The notes under the pieces: model-generated | What the model saw: only the letters and a program-made list of their open reading frames with translations | Database searches by the model: none | Told to the model about the DNA's origin: nothing | Assembly: GCF_007829885.1 (NCBI RefSeq) | Contig: NZ_VIWW01000001.1 | Coordinates: 1,240,001-1,304,000, forward strand | Direction: 5' to 3' | DNA: 64,000 nucleotides | Source: Streptomyces brevispora | Lineage (GTDB): Bacteria; Actinomycetota; Actinomycetes; Streptomycetales; Streptomycetaceae | Made by a program: the position numbers and the translations under genes | Shown here: positions 50,120-58,622 of the stretch, piece after piece | Layout: each line of letters starts with the position of its first letter | Numbering within the stretch: position 1 is the first letter of the stretch

Positions 50120-51160
50120 ATGACGCAGGTGATGAACCACGGTGGAGGCGTCCACAGCATCAAAGTCCCCATCCCGGACAACCCGTTGGGCCACACCCTG
50201 GTCCATGTCCTCGACACCGGCCGGGGTCCGGTCCTGATCGACACGGGCTGGGACGACCCGGAGGCCTGGGACACCCTGACAGCCGGGCTCACAGCGGTCG
50301 GCGTGGACATCTCCGGCATCCACGGCGTGGTCATCACCCACCACCACCCCGACCACCACGGCCTGTCCGGCCAGGTGCGCGAGGCGTCCGGGGCGTGGAT
50401 CGCGATGCACGCCGCCGATACGGCGATCGTCCGCCGCACCCGCGAGTCCGAACCGGGCACCTGGCTGTCATACCTCGCGACGAAGCTGGCGACGGTCGGC
50501 GCCCCCGAGGACCACATCGCCCCGCTGCTGGCCGCCCGCGAGAAGGGCGGCCGGATGCGCACCCTTCCCGGCCTGCGGGCCACGCTCCCGGACCGCGAGA
50601 TCGTGCCCGGCGAACTCCTCGACCTGGCGGGCCGCGAGCTACGCGCGATCTGGACCCCCGGCCACACCCCCGGCCACGTCTGCCTCCACCTGGAGGAGGA
50701 CCACCCGGCCAACCTCCCCGGCCGCGGCCGCCTGTTCTCCGGCGACCACCTGCTCCCCGGCATCAGCCCGCACGTGGGCCTGTACGAGGACCCGGACGAC
50801 GCCACGGAGACCGACCCGCTCGGGGACTACCTGGCCTCACTGGAACGGATCGGCCGCCTGGGGGTCGCCGAGGTGCTCCCGGCCCACCAGTACGCGTTCG
50901 CGGACGCGGCGGGCCGCGTCCGCGAACTCCTCGACCACCACGAGGAACGCCTCACCGGCCTCCTCGGACTCCTCGCCGAACCCCTCACGCCGTGGCAGCT
51001 GGCGGAGCGGATGGAGTGGAACCGGCCCTGGGAGCAAATCCCCTACGGGTCAAGGAACATCGCCGTCTCGGAGGCCGAGGCACATCTGCGCCGACTGGTG
51101 AAACTGGGTCGCGCGGAGGCGGTCGCGGGAAGCGAACCGGTGACGTTCGTCGCGGCGTGA
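50120..51160 (+). CDS. MBL-fold metallohydrolase
   Basis: A 346-residue metallo-beta-lactamase-fold hydrolase. The metal site reads VITHHHPDHHGL (HxHxDH), then IWTPGHTPGHVCLHL (third His) and LFSGDHLLPG (bridging Asp). The final His is in VLPAHQYAF. A C-terminal winged-helix-like extension (about 270-346, LTPWQLAERMEW, then AEAHLRRLVKLGRAEA) matches the LACTB2/hydroxyacyl type. ATG 50120 follows GGGAG. A KstR-like operator precedes it, so it may hydrolyse a CoA ester or lactone in sterol breakdown. Its 3' end lies at the edge of a mobile-element scar. Confidence 0.9.
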   Translation: MTQVMNHGGGVHSIKVPIPDNPLGHTLVHVLDTGRGPVLIDTGWDDPEAWDTLTAGLTAVGVDISGIHGVVITHHHPDHHGLSGQVREASGAWIAMHAADTAIVRRTRESEPGTWLSYLATKLATVGAPEDHIAPLLAAREKGGRMRTLPGLRATLPDREIVPGELLDLAGRELRAIWTPGHTPGHVCLHLEEDHPANLPGRGRLFSGDHLLPGISPHVGLYEDPDDATETDPLGDYLASLERIGRLGVAEVLPAHQYAFADAAGRVRELLDHHEERLTGLLGLLAEPLTPWQLAERMEWNRPWEQIPYGSRNIAVSEAEAHLRRLVKLGRAEAVAGSEPVTFVAA

Positions 51161-51369
51161 CGGACACCCGGGTCGGTGACGACCTGCACGTTTACGCCGT
51201 GCCGCCGGTGCTTGGCGAAGTAGTCGGCCCGGCCGTCGCCGACCCGGTCGCACTCGACGAGGGTGCCGTCCAGCAGGATGAAGTCCGGTTCGTGCTCGCG
51301 CGGCGTCTTCAGCAGGCCCGGCGCCTGGTCGGCGAGCAACGTGATCGAGACGTCGGACTTCTCACTCAA
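51154..51369 (-). pseudogene. IS5-family transposase remnant
   Basis: A 72-residue stretch reads TLLADQAPGLLKTPREHEPD, FILLDGTLVECDRVGD and RADYFAKHRRHGVNVQVVTDP. This is the first DDE-region of Streptomyces IS5-type transposases, including the first catalytic Asp (LDGT). The N-terminal DNA-binding part and everything after the VTDP motif are missing or scrambled. It abuts the MBL hydrolase stop, so an IS once sat here and was largely deleted. Confidence 0.6.
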
Positions 51370-51477
51370 CAGCCCAGGGGCCTCGCTCGTTGCGCTTCAC
51401 GATCCATCACTGTGACTGAGCGTTTCCTCTGGCGATGCCCGCCCCGTGAAGCCCACGCGGAACCGGAGCCCCTGGGG

Positions 51478-51660
51478 TCAGTCCTGATCCTGGGTGTACT
51501 GAGCTGCGTACCAACTGGAGTCGATGGCGGGGTTGCTCAGGGAACCCGCGATCTCCTTGTCTCCTGCGGGCGGCCGAAGTGTGGCGAAAGTGCGGGGCGC
51601 GTGCTCGCGCAGCCACGCGTCGATGCGAGTCCATGAGTCCTGGACCAGGTCTGCTGCCAT
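51478..51660 (-). pseudogene. truncated SMI1/KNR4-type protein gene
   Basis: From ATG 51660 the frame gives 60 residues. The start ADLVQDSWTRIDAWLREHAP and RTFATLRPPAG matches the N-terminal helix of Streptomyces SMI1/KNR4-family proteins, which often act as immunity proteins. The remaining 100 or more residues are replaced by a short tail (SSWYAAQYTQDQD). It lies beside the IS5 remnant, which probably caused the loss. The assignment is by pattern only. Confidence 0.4.
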
Positions 51661-51699
51661 GGGGCCGACCCTGGAGTCGGCCACCGACAACAGCTTGAT

Positions 51700-52160
51700 C
51701 GTCGCTCACCGGCCTTGCCCGCCGTGTTGGCGTTCAAGCCGGGCCGATTCGAGTGGACCCTATGGCCCCTTGTCCCGGCTCACCAAGCTGCCGGCACGGG
51801 ATGCCGCGGCCGCCCACTCAAGCGCTCACCGACCTCGGGCGGGTAGACGCGAACGCGCTCCCGAGCAACCTGCGCGGCCCGCTCGAGGCGCCGCGGGTTC
51901 GGGGCGAAATCCCTCCTCGGAAGCCGTTACCCGAGGGAGGCGGTTCGGGTTACCGCGACGGAAGGGGCCGGCGCTGCCCCCGCGTCAGGGTTGGGGCCCT
52001 GCCGCGTGGCGCACAGCCGTGCCGGCAGCGGCCGAACGGGGGGATATCCCCACCCTCGATCCGTTGGCAAGCCCGATCGCACCGGGTGGGCCTGGGCTCC
52101 TGGAGTTCGAGGGCATATCGACCGCACGCAGCAAACTCGCAGCTCAGAGCAGTAGGGAAG
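51700..52160. other. gene-free stretch between the scar and the DUF4097 gene
   Basis: No reading frame with convincing codon bias or family similarity is seen. Long frames here are arginine-rich shadows. One short imperfect hairpin near 51913-51939 is visible. It is probably degraded DNA plus the promoter of the next gene. Confidence 0.5.
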
Positions 52161-52167
52161 CATCACC

Positions 52168-52926
52168 ATGGCAGCCAGGACCCGCAGCCTCACCGCACTC
52201 GGCGGGGCCGCCCTCGTCGCGCTCGTCGCCACCGGGTGCGGCAATACGGATGTCGCGGACGCGCCGGTGGAGAAGAAGTCGTTCGCCTACAGCGGCAAGA
52301 GCCTGACCGTGAACTCCGACTCCTCCGATCTCGAACTCGTTCCGGCGGACATCAAGGAGATCCAGGTCGAACGACAGGTCAGCGGGGCGGTGCCCGGCAG
52401 CAACCCGGACCTGGTGTGGAAGCTCGACGGAGACACCCTGACCCTGAAACTGAAGTGCACGGGCATCTCGGTGAACTGCAAGGCCAGGTACTCCGTGAAG
52501 GTGCCGCGCGATGTCGCGCTCACCGTCGGCAACGACAACGGGCTCATCAGGGCCACCGGGTTCACCACCGGCCTCAGGGCGAAGACCGACAACGGCGAGG
52601 TGCGGCTGAAGGACATGAGCGGCGCCGAGCTGGACCTGGAGAGCGACAACGGCAGGATCGACGGCGAGGGCATCTCCGCCAAGTCCGTGACCGCGAGGAC
52701 CGACAACGGTGAGGTCCGGCTGAACTTCACCGCGGTGCCCGATCTGCTGGAGGCCCAGAGCCACGACGGTGGGATCCGGCTGGGTCTGCCCAAGGCGATG
52801 TACAAGGTCGACACGTCCGCCAAGAAGGGTGACATCACCGTGGACGTGCCGCAGGCCGACGACAGCACCCACGTGGTGACGGCCAGCACCCGCAACGGCG
52901 ACATCACCATTGAAACCGCGCGCTAA
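52168..52926 (+). CDS. DUF4097-type beta-repeat lipoprotein
   Basis: A 252-residue lipoprotein with a signal ending in the lipobox LVATGC (Cys24). The mature part is a right-handed beta-solenoid of short repeats: LTVGNDNGLIRATGF, AKTDNGEVRLKDMSG, LESDNGRIDGEG, ARTDNGEVRLNF and ASTRNGDITIETA. The DNG/NGxI repeat is the DUF4097 (adhesin-like) pattern. It is likely to sit on the outer face of the membrane. The function is unknown; related Streptomyces genes often accompany regulators or signalling proteins, none of which is present here. Confidence 0.88.
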   Translation: MAARTRSLTALGGAALVALVATGCGNTDVADAPVEKKSFAYSGKSLTVNSDSSDLELVPADIKEIQVERQVSGAVPGSNPDLVWKLDGDTLTLKLKCTGISVNCKARYSVKVPRDVALTVGNDNGLIRATGFTTGLRAKTDNGEVRLKDMSGAELDLESDNGRIDGEGISAKSVTARTDNGEVRLNFTAVPDLLEAQSHDGGIRLGLPKAMYKVDTSAKKGDITVDVPQADDSTHVVTASTRNGDITIETAR

Positions 52927-53337
52927 CGACCGGTGTTCGGGAGCGCGGCCAGGGCGCCGAGTATCAGCGGGGCGCCGCGCTGCGTCGCGATGAGGACCGG
53001 GCGGTCGCCGTCGCGGCATTCGATGACGGCGGCGTCGTACTCGAAGGTCTTGTACCAGCCGTACGGATCGCCCTTCAGCAGCCCTCGGACGCCCAGCACC
53101 GTCAGGGTCGCCGGAAGCGCCCGGCGCGCGACGCGGCCGTCCGGGTCAGGGGTGGCCGCCGGGCTTCGCGTTCACCGTTCCCAGGACCGCCGTCGTGTAC
53201 CCGTCCGACCGGGACGCCCCGGCCCGGCAGTCGGGCGCGGCGCGGTACGCGTCGCTGTTCGCCGCCCTGCCCGGTACGAGGGCGAGCAGCCCGGCCGAGA
53301 CCAGTACGAGGAGCAGGCCGGCAGCAGCGTTCTCCAC
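52923..53337 (-). pseudogene. degraded secreted/membrane protein with frameshift and deletion
   Basis: The 5' part (GTG 53337 to about 53146) reads LLLVLVSAGLLALVPGRAAN, SDAYRAAPDCRAGASRSDGY, then TTAVLGTVNA. This is the typical start of a Streptomyces envelope protein: one helix followed by a cysteine-containing loop. The frame then stops. In a different frame downstream an unbroken segment reads RRALPATLTVLGVRGLLKGD, YGWYKTFEYDAAVIECRDGD and APLILGALAALPNTGR to a TAG at 52923. Both parts look real but cannot be joined without a frameshift, and the middle is missing. Confidence 0.45.
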
Positions 53338-53425
53338 CGGTCGGACGTCGCAGGCGCCTCAGGTGTTCTCGGCCCCTGGTCCGGTTTTGTTCCCATTCCC
53401 CCGCCTGTCCCCTCCCCGGCCGCGA

Positions 53426-53480
53426 ACCGGCCGTGAACCCACCGCGAACCCGCCGTGCACCCGCCGTGCACCCGCCGCCC
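53426..53480. repeat. short C-rich tandem repeat
   Basis: Units of about 11-12 bases of the form CCGYGNACCC repeat four or five times upstream of the cobalamin riboswitch. It is probably a slippage product; no function is apparent. Confidence 0.45.
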
Positions 53481-53539
53481 CCTCCGTGTTCTGCCCCGGC
53501 GGAAGCGCCCGGCCAGGGACCTCGGGATACCCGCCCGGT

Positions 53540-53665
53540 AGAGTGTGCGAGTCGTCATCATGCCCGTTCAGGGGGAAGCCGGTGCGAATCCGGCACTGAC
53601 CACGCAGCCGTGAACCGCCCTCGCAAGCGGTGAGTCGGAATGCCCTGTCCGTGTCGTGACCGGCT
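53540..53665 (+). ncRNA. cobalamin riboswitch
   Basis: The core sequence runs GGGAAGCCGGTGCGAATCCG (53572 on) followed by GCACTGACCACGCAGCCGTG, the conserved cobalamin aptamer core with its GGTG-AA-TCC element. A variable stem (53614-53630) leads to GTGAGTCGGAATGCCCTG, matching the aGUCnGAA-GCC 3' element. It stands about 110 bases upstream of the toroid-protein gene and should switch off the ECF operon when cobalamin is plentiful. Exact ends are approximate. Confidence 0.9.
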
Positions 53666-53771
53666 CGCGCCATCGGAACCCCGGTGGCCGGCACCGTCGA
53701 GGTATACGGAGCCGGAGCCTGGTGCCTGTGTGTGCCTGTGCCCGGATTCCCGCAGGAGAGGCCCCACCGCC

Positions 53772-55031
53772 ATGACCGTACGCCACAGCGCAGCCGCGCT
53801 CGCCGCCACCGCCACTGTGCTCTGTGCGGCCGCAGCCCCGGCCGCGGTCGCCGCGCCGTCCCCCTCGTCCTCGCCGTCCGCGGCGCTGCCCTCGGGGCTG
53901 TACGGCACGACGGACCCGACGTACGACGGGGTGTGGCGGCAGTCGCTGGCCTTCGTCTCGCAACGGGCCGTCGGTGTCACGCCCGCCGCGAAGGCGGTGG
54001 ACTGGCTGGTCGGCCAGCAGTGCGACAGCGGGGCGTTCCCCGCGTACCGGCCCGACTCCTCCGTGCCGTGCGACGACAAGACCATGATCGACACCAATGC
54101 GACGGCGGCCGCCGTTCAGGCGCTCCGCGAGGTCGGCGGGCACAAGGACCAGGTCGCCTCCGGGGTCGACTGGCTGAAGTCCGTGCAGAACGAGGACGGC
54201 GGCTGGAGCTACACCGCCGGTGGGGCCAGTGACGCGAACTCCACCTCGATCGTGATCGGCGCCCTCGCCCGCGCCGGGCAGAAGCTCGGCGATGTGACGA
54301 CGGACGGCGGCAAGACCCCGTACGACGCCCTGCTGACCTTCGCCATCCCCTGTGGCGTCAAGGACGGCGGCGCGTTCGCCTACCAGCCCGACAAGGCCGG
54401 AAAGCTCGTCGCCAACGGGGACGCCACCGCGGCCGGCGTGCTCGGCTCGCTCGGCAAGGGGCTCATCGTCGGCAACTACGCCGCGGTCAAGGCCCCCACC
54501 TGCCACAAGGGCGCCGTGCTCAAGCCGGAGCAGGCCGCCCAGAACGGCGCCCACTACCTCGCCGGGGCCCTCGCCAAGACCGGTCACCTCGACCAGCCGC
54601 CGATGCCGGGTGCCGAGGACAGCGCCCCGCTGCCCGACTTCGGCAACACCGCCGACGCGGTCGTCGCGCTGTCCGCCTCCGGTCACAAGGACAAGGCCGC
54701 CGCGTCCGTCGACTGGCTGGCGAAGAACTCGGCCGACTGGGCCAAGCAGAGCGGCCCCGCCGCCTACGCCCAGCTCGTCATGGCCGCCCGCTCGACCGGC
54801 GCCGACGTGCACGACTTCGGCGGCGCCGACCTCGTCGCCCAGCTGAACGCGACCGGGCCCGCGCCCGCCGCCGTCAAGAAGCCGACGGCGAGCGCCACCG
54901 AGGAGGAGCGGAAGGACAGCGGCGACGGGGACGGCATCGGCGGTGTCTGGTGGTTCGTCGGAATCGGACTCGCCGTCGGCGCGGGCGCCGGATTCCTGAT
55001 CAGCGGCCGCCGGAAGAATCAGCAGCTGTGA
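53772..55031 (+). CDS. surface-anchored alpha/alpha-toroid protein of the cobalamin operon
   Basis: A 419-residue exported protein. The signal peptide (AAALAATATVLCAAAAPAAVAA) is followed by a toroid of helical repeats: AAKAVDWLVGQQCDSGAFPAY, VASGVDWLKSVQNEDGGWSY and TADAVVALSASGHKDKAAAS. The QxxDGGW-type element marks the squalene-cyclase/prenyltransferase fold, but catalytic motifs are absent. A charged linker (EEERKDSGDGDG) leads to one C-terminal helix and a basic tail, so it is anchored to the membrane. Animal intrinsic factor and transcobalamin use a similar alpha6/alpha6 barrel, and this is the first gene after a cobalamin riboswitch. A cobalamin-capturing role is inferred. Confidence 0.82.
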   Translation: MTVRHSAAALAATATVLCAAAAPAAVAAPSPSSSPSAALPSGLYGTTDPTYDGVWRQSLAFVSQRAVGVTPAAKAVDWLVGQQCDSGAFPAYRPDSSVPCDDKTMIDTNATAAAVQALREVGGHKDQVASGVDWLKSVQNEDGGWSYTAGGASDANSTSIVIGALARAGQKLGDVTTDGGKTPYDALLTFAIPCGVKDGGAFAYQPDKAGKLVANGDATAAGVLGSLGKGLIVGNYAAVKAPTCHKGAVLKPEQAAQNGAHYLAGALAKTGHLDQPPMPGAEDSAPLPDFGNTADAVVALSASGHKDKAAASVDWLAKNSADWAKQSGPAAYAQLVMAARSTGADVHDFGGADLVAQLNATGPAPAAVKKPTASATEEERKDSGDGDGIGGVWWFVGIGLAVGAGAGFLISGRRKNQQL

Positions 55032-55723
55032 GGCGGGCCGGCAGGACCACCGCGCTGCTGGTGGTCCTGGGCGCCGTCCTGGCCGTGCTCGGCACGGGCA
55101 CGGCCCAGGCGGCGGGTTACCGCTACTGGTCCTTCTGGGAGGCTTCCGGCAGCGGGTGGGCGTACGCCACCCAGGGGCCGTCCCTGGTCCGGCCGGACGA
55201 CGGTTCGGTACAGGGCTTCCGGTTCTCCGTGAGCGCCGACTCCCAGGACTCGGCGAAGCCGCGCCGCTCCCCCGACTTCTCGAAGATCTGCGCGCACGTC
55301 CCCGCCCAGGACGGCACCAAGCGGGTCGCGCTCGTCATCGACCCCGGCACCGCCGCCGATGCCCCGGAGGGGGAGACCCCGCCCCCGCCGCGTACCGCGT
55401 GCGCGCAGGTCCCGAAGGACGCGAGCAGCGCCGAGGCGCTCGCGTCGGTGGCCAAGCCGCTGCGTTACGGGAGTGACGCGCTGCTCTGCGCCATCACCGG
55501 CTATCCGGCCACGGGATGCGGTGAGCAGGTTTCCGGAACCACCGGCGCCGACAGCGGTCGGCAGGCATCGGCCGACGCCTCCGCGCCCACGTCCGCCTCC
55601 GCTGCCGCCGGTAGTGGTGGCAGCGGCGGTGGGCCGTCCGCCGGGGTTCTCGTCGGGGTCGGCGCCGTCCTTCTGCTCGGCATCGCCGCAGTCGCGCAGG
55701 CCCGCCGCCGCCGCCGCGGATGA
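55028..55723 (+). CDS. exported SCO2322-type protein of the ECF operon
   Basis: A 231-residue protein with an N-terminal signal (ALLVVLGAVLAVLGTGTAQAAG). The globular part starts YRYWSFWEASGSGWAYATQGP and contains FSKICAHVPAQDGTKRVALVIDPG. A Ser/Ala/Gly linker precedes a C-terminal helix (VLVGVGAVLLLGIAAVAQ) ending in RRRRRG, so it is anchored like its neighbour. I recall a family named after SCO2322 with this shape. GTGA and ATGA overlaps link it to the genes on both sides. Its constant place in the operon suggests a part in substrate capture or hand-over; no activity is known. Confidence 0.8.
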   Translation: MRRAGRTTALLVVLGAVLAVLGTGTAQAAGYRYWSFWEASGSGWAYATQGPSLVRPDDGSVQGFRFSVSADSQDSAKPRRSPDFSKICAHVPAQDGTKRVALVIDPGTAADAPEGETPPPPRTACAQVPKDASSAEALASVAKPLRYGSDALLCAITGYPATGCGEQVSGTTGADSGRQASADASAPTSASAAAGSGGSGGGPSAGVLVGVGAVLLLGIAAVAQARRRRRG

Positions 55724-56901
55724 GCGGCTTGGCGAACGTCACCGGGGGCGGCCCGGTGACCGGTGTCACGGACACCTGCTCCCCGGCCCCCGTCTGGCGC
55801 GCGCCCGCCGCGACCCGGAGCAACGCGCTGCCCGCCGGGGCGTGGTGGCTGTGGGCGCTGGGGCTCGCCACCGCCGCGTCCCGGACCACCAACCTGCTGC
55901 TGCTCGGCCTGCTGGTGGGCGTGGCCGGGTATGTGGTGGCCGCGCGCCGGACGGACGCGCCGTGGGCCCGGTCGTACGGGGCGTTCATCAAGATCGGGCT
56001 GTTCGTCATCGGGGTCCGGCTGCTCTTCTCGGTCTTCCTCGGTTCGCCGATTCCCGGCACGCATGTGATGTTCGAGCTGCCTGAGGTGCCGTTGCCGGAC
56101 TGGGCGAAGGGCATCCGGATCGGTGGCCGGGTGACCGCCGAGCAGCTGCTCTTCGCGCTGTACGACGGGGCGAAGCTGGCCACCCTGCTGATCTGCGTCG
56201 GCGCGGCGAACTCCCTCGCCAACCCGGCCCGGCTGCTGAAGTCGCTGCCCGGTGCGCTGTACGAGGCCGGGGTGGCCGTCGTCGTCGCGATGACATTCGC
56301 GCCGAACATGGTCGCCGACGTGGTGCGGCTGCGCACCGCGCGGCGGCTGCGCGGCCGGCCGACCGGCGGGGTCGGGGCCGTGCTCCAGATCGGGCTGCCG
56401 GTCCTGGAGGGGGCGCTGGAGCGGTCGGTCGCGGTGGCGGCGTCGATGGACGCGCGCGGCTACGGGCGTACCGCGCGGGTGCCGGCCGCCGTCCGGCACA
56501 CCACGAACGTCCTCACCCTCGGCGGGCTGCTCGGTGTCTGCGCCGGTACGTACGGGCTGCTGGCCGCGCAGGGTGCGGTGTACGGGCTGCCGCTGCTGAT
56601 CGCCGGTCTGGTCGCCGCGATGGCCGGGCTGCGCCTCGGCGGGGCGCGTTCGGTACGGACCCGCTACCGGCCCGACCGGTGGGGTGTGCGGGCCTGGCTG
56701 GTCGCGGGCTCCGGCGCGGCGGTCGCGGTGGCGATGATCTGGGCGGGCAGCGCGGATCCGGCGGCGCTGCACCCCGGTGTCGTACCGCTGGCCGCGCCGG
56801 TGCTGCCGCTGTGGCCCGCAGCCGCGGTGCTGATCGGTCTGCTGCCCTCGCTGGTCGCGCCCGTCCCGCTCTCCCCCACAGGCTTCGAGGAGCAGGTGTG
56901 A
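55720..56901 (+). CDS. ECF transporter transmembrane protein (EcfT/CbiQ)
   Basis: A 393-residue membrane protein coupling the substrate subunit to the ATPase. Several hydrophobic segments flank the long coupling-helix region. The EcfT signature SMDARGYGRTARVP (usual form A-x-x-ARG) is present, as is NPARLLKSLPGALYEAGVA, the first coupling motif. It is longer than usual (about 260) owing to extra C-terminal hydrophobic segments (about 270-385). The ATG overlaps the preceding stop, and its stop overlaps the ATPase GTG. Confidence 0.9.
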   Translation: MSGLANVTGGGPVTGVTDTCSPAPVWRAPAATRSNALPAGAWWLWALGLATAASRTTNLLLLGLLVGVAGYVVAARRTDAPWARSYGAFIKIGLFVIGVRLLFSVFLGSPIPGTHVMFELPEVPLPDWAKGIRIGGRVTAEQLLFALYDGAKLATLLICVGAANSLANPARLLKSLPGALYEAGVAVVVAMTFAPNMVADVVRLRTARRLRGRPTGGVGAVLQIGLPVLEGALERSVAVAASMDARGYGRTARVPAAVRHTTNVLTLGGLLGVCAGTYGLLAAQGAVYGLPLLIAGLVAAMAGLRLGGARSVRTRYRPDRWGVRAWLVAGSGAAVAVAMIWAGSADPAALHPGVVPLAAPVLPLWPAAAVLIGLLPSLVAPVPLSPTGFEEQV

Positions 56902-58622
56902 TCCGGTTCGACGATGTTTCGGTGCGTTACGAAGGGGCCGAGCGCCCCACCCTGTCGGGGGTCGATCTGACCGTTCCGGAGGGTGAGCTGGTGCTCCTCG
57001 TCGGACCGTCGGGAGTCGGTAAGTCGACTTTGCTGGGTGCGGTGTCGGGGCTCGTGCCGCACTTCACCGGGGGCCGGCTGACCGGGCGGGTCACCGTCGG
57101 CGGGCGCGACACCCGTACGCACAAGCCGCGTGAACTGGCCGATCTGGTCGGCACGGTGGGTCAGGACCCGCTCTCCCACTTCGTGACTGACACGGTCGAG
57201 GACGAGCTGGCGTACGGCATGGAGTCGTTGGGTCTGGCCCCGGACGTGATGCGGCGGCGGGTCGAGGAGACCCTCGATCTGCTGGGTCTGGCCGGGCTGC
57301 GCGATCGGCCGATCGCCACGCTCTCCGGCGGTCAGCAGCAGCGGGTCGCGATCGGTTCCGTCCTCACCCCGCATCCCCGGGTCCTGGTGCTGGACGAGCC
57401 GACGTCCGCGCTGGACCCCGCGGCGGCCGAGGAGGTCCTCGCGGTGCTCCAGCGGCTCGTCCACGACCTGGGCACGACGGTCCTGATGGCGGAGCACCGG
57501 CTGGAGCGCGTGGTGCAGTACGCCGACCAGGTCGTCCTGCTGCCCTCGCCGGGCGCCTCCCCGGTGATGGGCGCGCCCGCCGATGTGATGGCGGTGTCGC
57601 CGGTGCATCCGCCGGTCGTGGCGCTGGGGCGGCTGGCGGGCTGGGACCCGCTGCCGCTGTCGGTCCGGGACGCCCGTCGGCGGGCCTCGGGGATGCGCGA
57701 CGCCCTGGCGGGCGTGCGGCCGGGGCCGGTCTCCGGTGCGGACGGCCCGCGGCTGCCGGCCGAGGTGGCCCCCGCTCCCCGTCCCGCCGCCCGGCGGGGC
57801 GCCCTGGCCAGGCTGTTCGGCCGCGCCCCGCAGGAGAGCGCCGACCCCGTACCCGTCACCGACGCCACCACCCGGATCGAACGCCTCGGGGTGCGGCGCG
57901 GCCGGGTCGAGGCGCTGCGCCGGGTGACGCTCACCGTCGCGCCCGGCGAGACCGTCGCGCTGATGGGACGCAACGGCGCGGGCAAGTCCACGCTGCTCGC
58001 GGCCCTCGTGGGCATGGTCGAGCCGACCTCCGGCAGCGTCCTGGTCGGCGGCCGGACCCCGCACCGCACGCCGCCGCGCGAGATGGTGCGCCGGGTCGGC
58101 CTCGTACCGCAGGAGCCGCGCGATCTGCTGTACGCGGACACGGTCGCCGCCGAGTGCGCGGCGGCGGACGCCGACGCGGGCGCCGCGCCGGGCAGTTGCC
58201 GGGCCCTGGTGTCGGAGCTGCTGCCCGGTGTACCGGACGACACCCACCCCCGCGATCTCTCCGAGGGGCAGCGGCTCGCCCTGGCGCTCTCCCTCGTGCT
58301 CACCGCCCGGCCCCCGCTGCTGCTCCTGGACGAGCCGACCCGGGGCCTGGACTACGCGGCGAAGGCCCGGCTCGTCGGGGTGCTGCGCGCGCTGGCGGCC
58401 GATGGCCATGCGATCGTGCTGGCCACCCACGATGTGGAGCTGGCCGCCGAGCTGGCCCACCGGGTGGTGATCCTCGCCGACGGGGAGGTGGTGGCGGACG
58501 GGCCGACCCCGCAGGTCGTGGTGTCGTCCCCGGCGTTCGCCCCGCAGATCGCCAAGATCCTGGCCCCCCAGGAGTGGCTGACCGTGACGCAGGTGCGCGA
58601 GGCGCTGGGGGGTGCCGCATGA
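56898..58622 (+). CDS. fused double ECF ATPase (EcfA1-EcfA2 in one chain)
   Basis: A 574-residue protein with two ABC domains. Domain 1 (about 1-235) has Walker A LVGPSGVGKSTLLGAV, signature LSGGQQQRVAIGSVL and Walker B RVLVLDEPTSALD. Domain 2 (about 325-560) has Walker A LMGRNGAGKSTLLAAL, a degenerate signature LSEGQRLALALSL and Walker B LLLLDEPTRGLD, with ATHDVELAAELAHR as H-loop. A Pro/Arg/Ala linker joins them. It drives the EcfT/S-component pair. Fusion of the two halves is usual in actinomycetes. Confidence 0.92.
   Translation: MIRFDDVSVRYEGAERPTLSGVDLTVPEGELVLLVGPSGVGKSTLLGAVSGLVPHFTGGRLTGRVTVGGRDTRTHKPRELADLVGTVGQDPLSHFVTDTVEDELAYGMESLGLAPDVMRRRVEETLDLLGLAGLRDRPIATLSGGQQQRVAIGSVLTPHPRVLVLDEPTSALDPAAAEEVLAVLQRLVHDLGTTVLMAEHRLERVVQYADQVVLLPSPGASPVMGAPADVMAVSPVHPPVVALGRLAGWDPLPLSVRDARRRASGMRDALAGVRPGPVSGADGPRLPAEVAPAPRPAARRGALARLFGRAPQESADPVPVTDATTRIERLGVRRGRVEALRRVTLTVAPGETVALMGRNGAGKSTLLAALVGMVEPTSGSVLVGGRTPHRTPPREMVRRVGLVPQEPRDLLYADTVAAECAAADADAGAAPGSCRALVSELLPGVPDDTHPRDLSEGQRLALALSLVLTARPPLLLLDEPTRGLDYAAKARLVGVLRALAADGHAIVLATHDVELAAELAHRVVILADGEVVADGPTPQVVVSSPAFAPQIAKILAPQEWLTVTQVREALGGAA

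Noticed and set aside
53146..53561. Longer minus-strand open frames across the riboswitch region
   Set aside because: The riboswitch core is unmistakable on the plus strand, and the frame beyond 53337 is shadow sequence.
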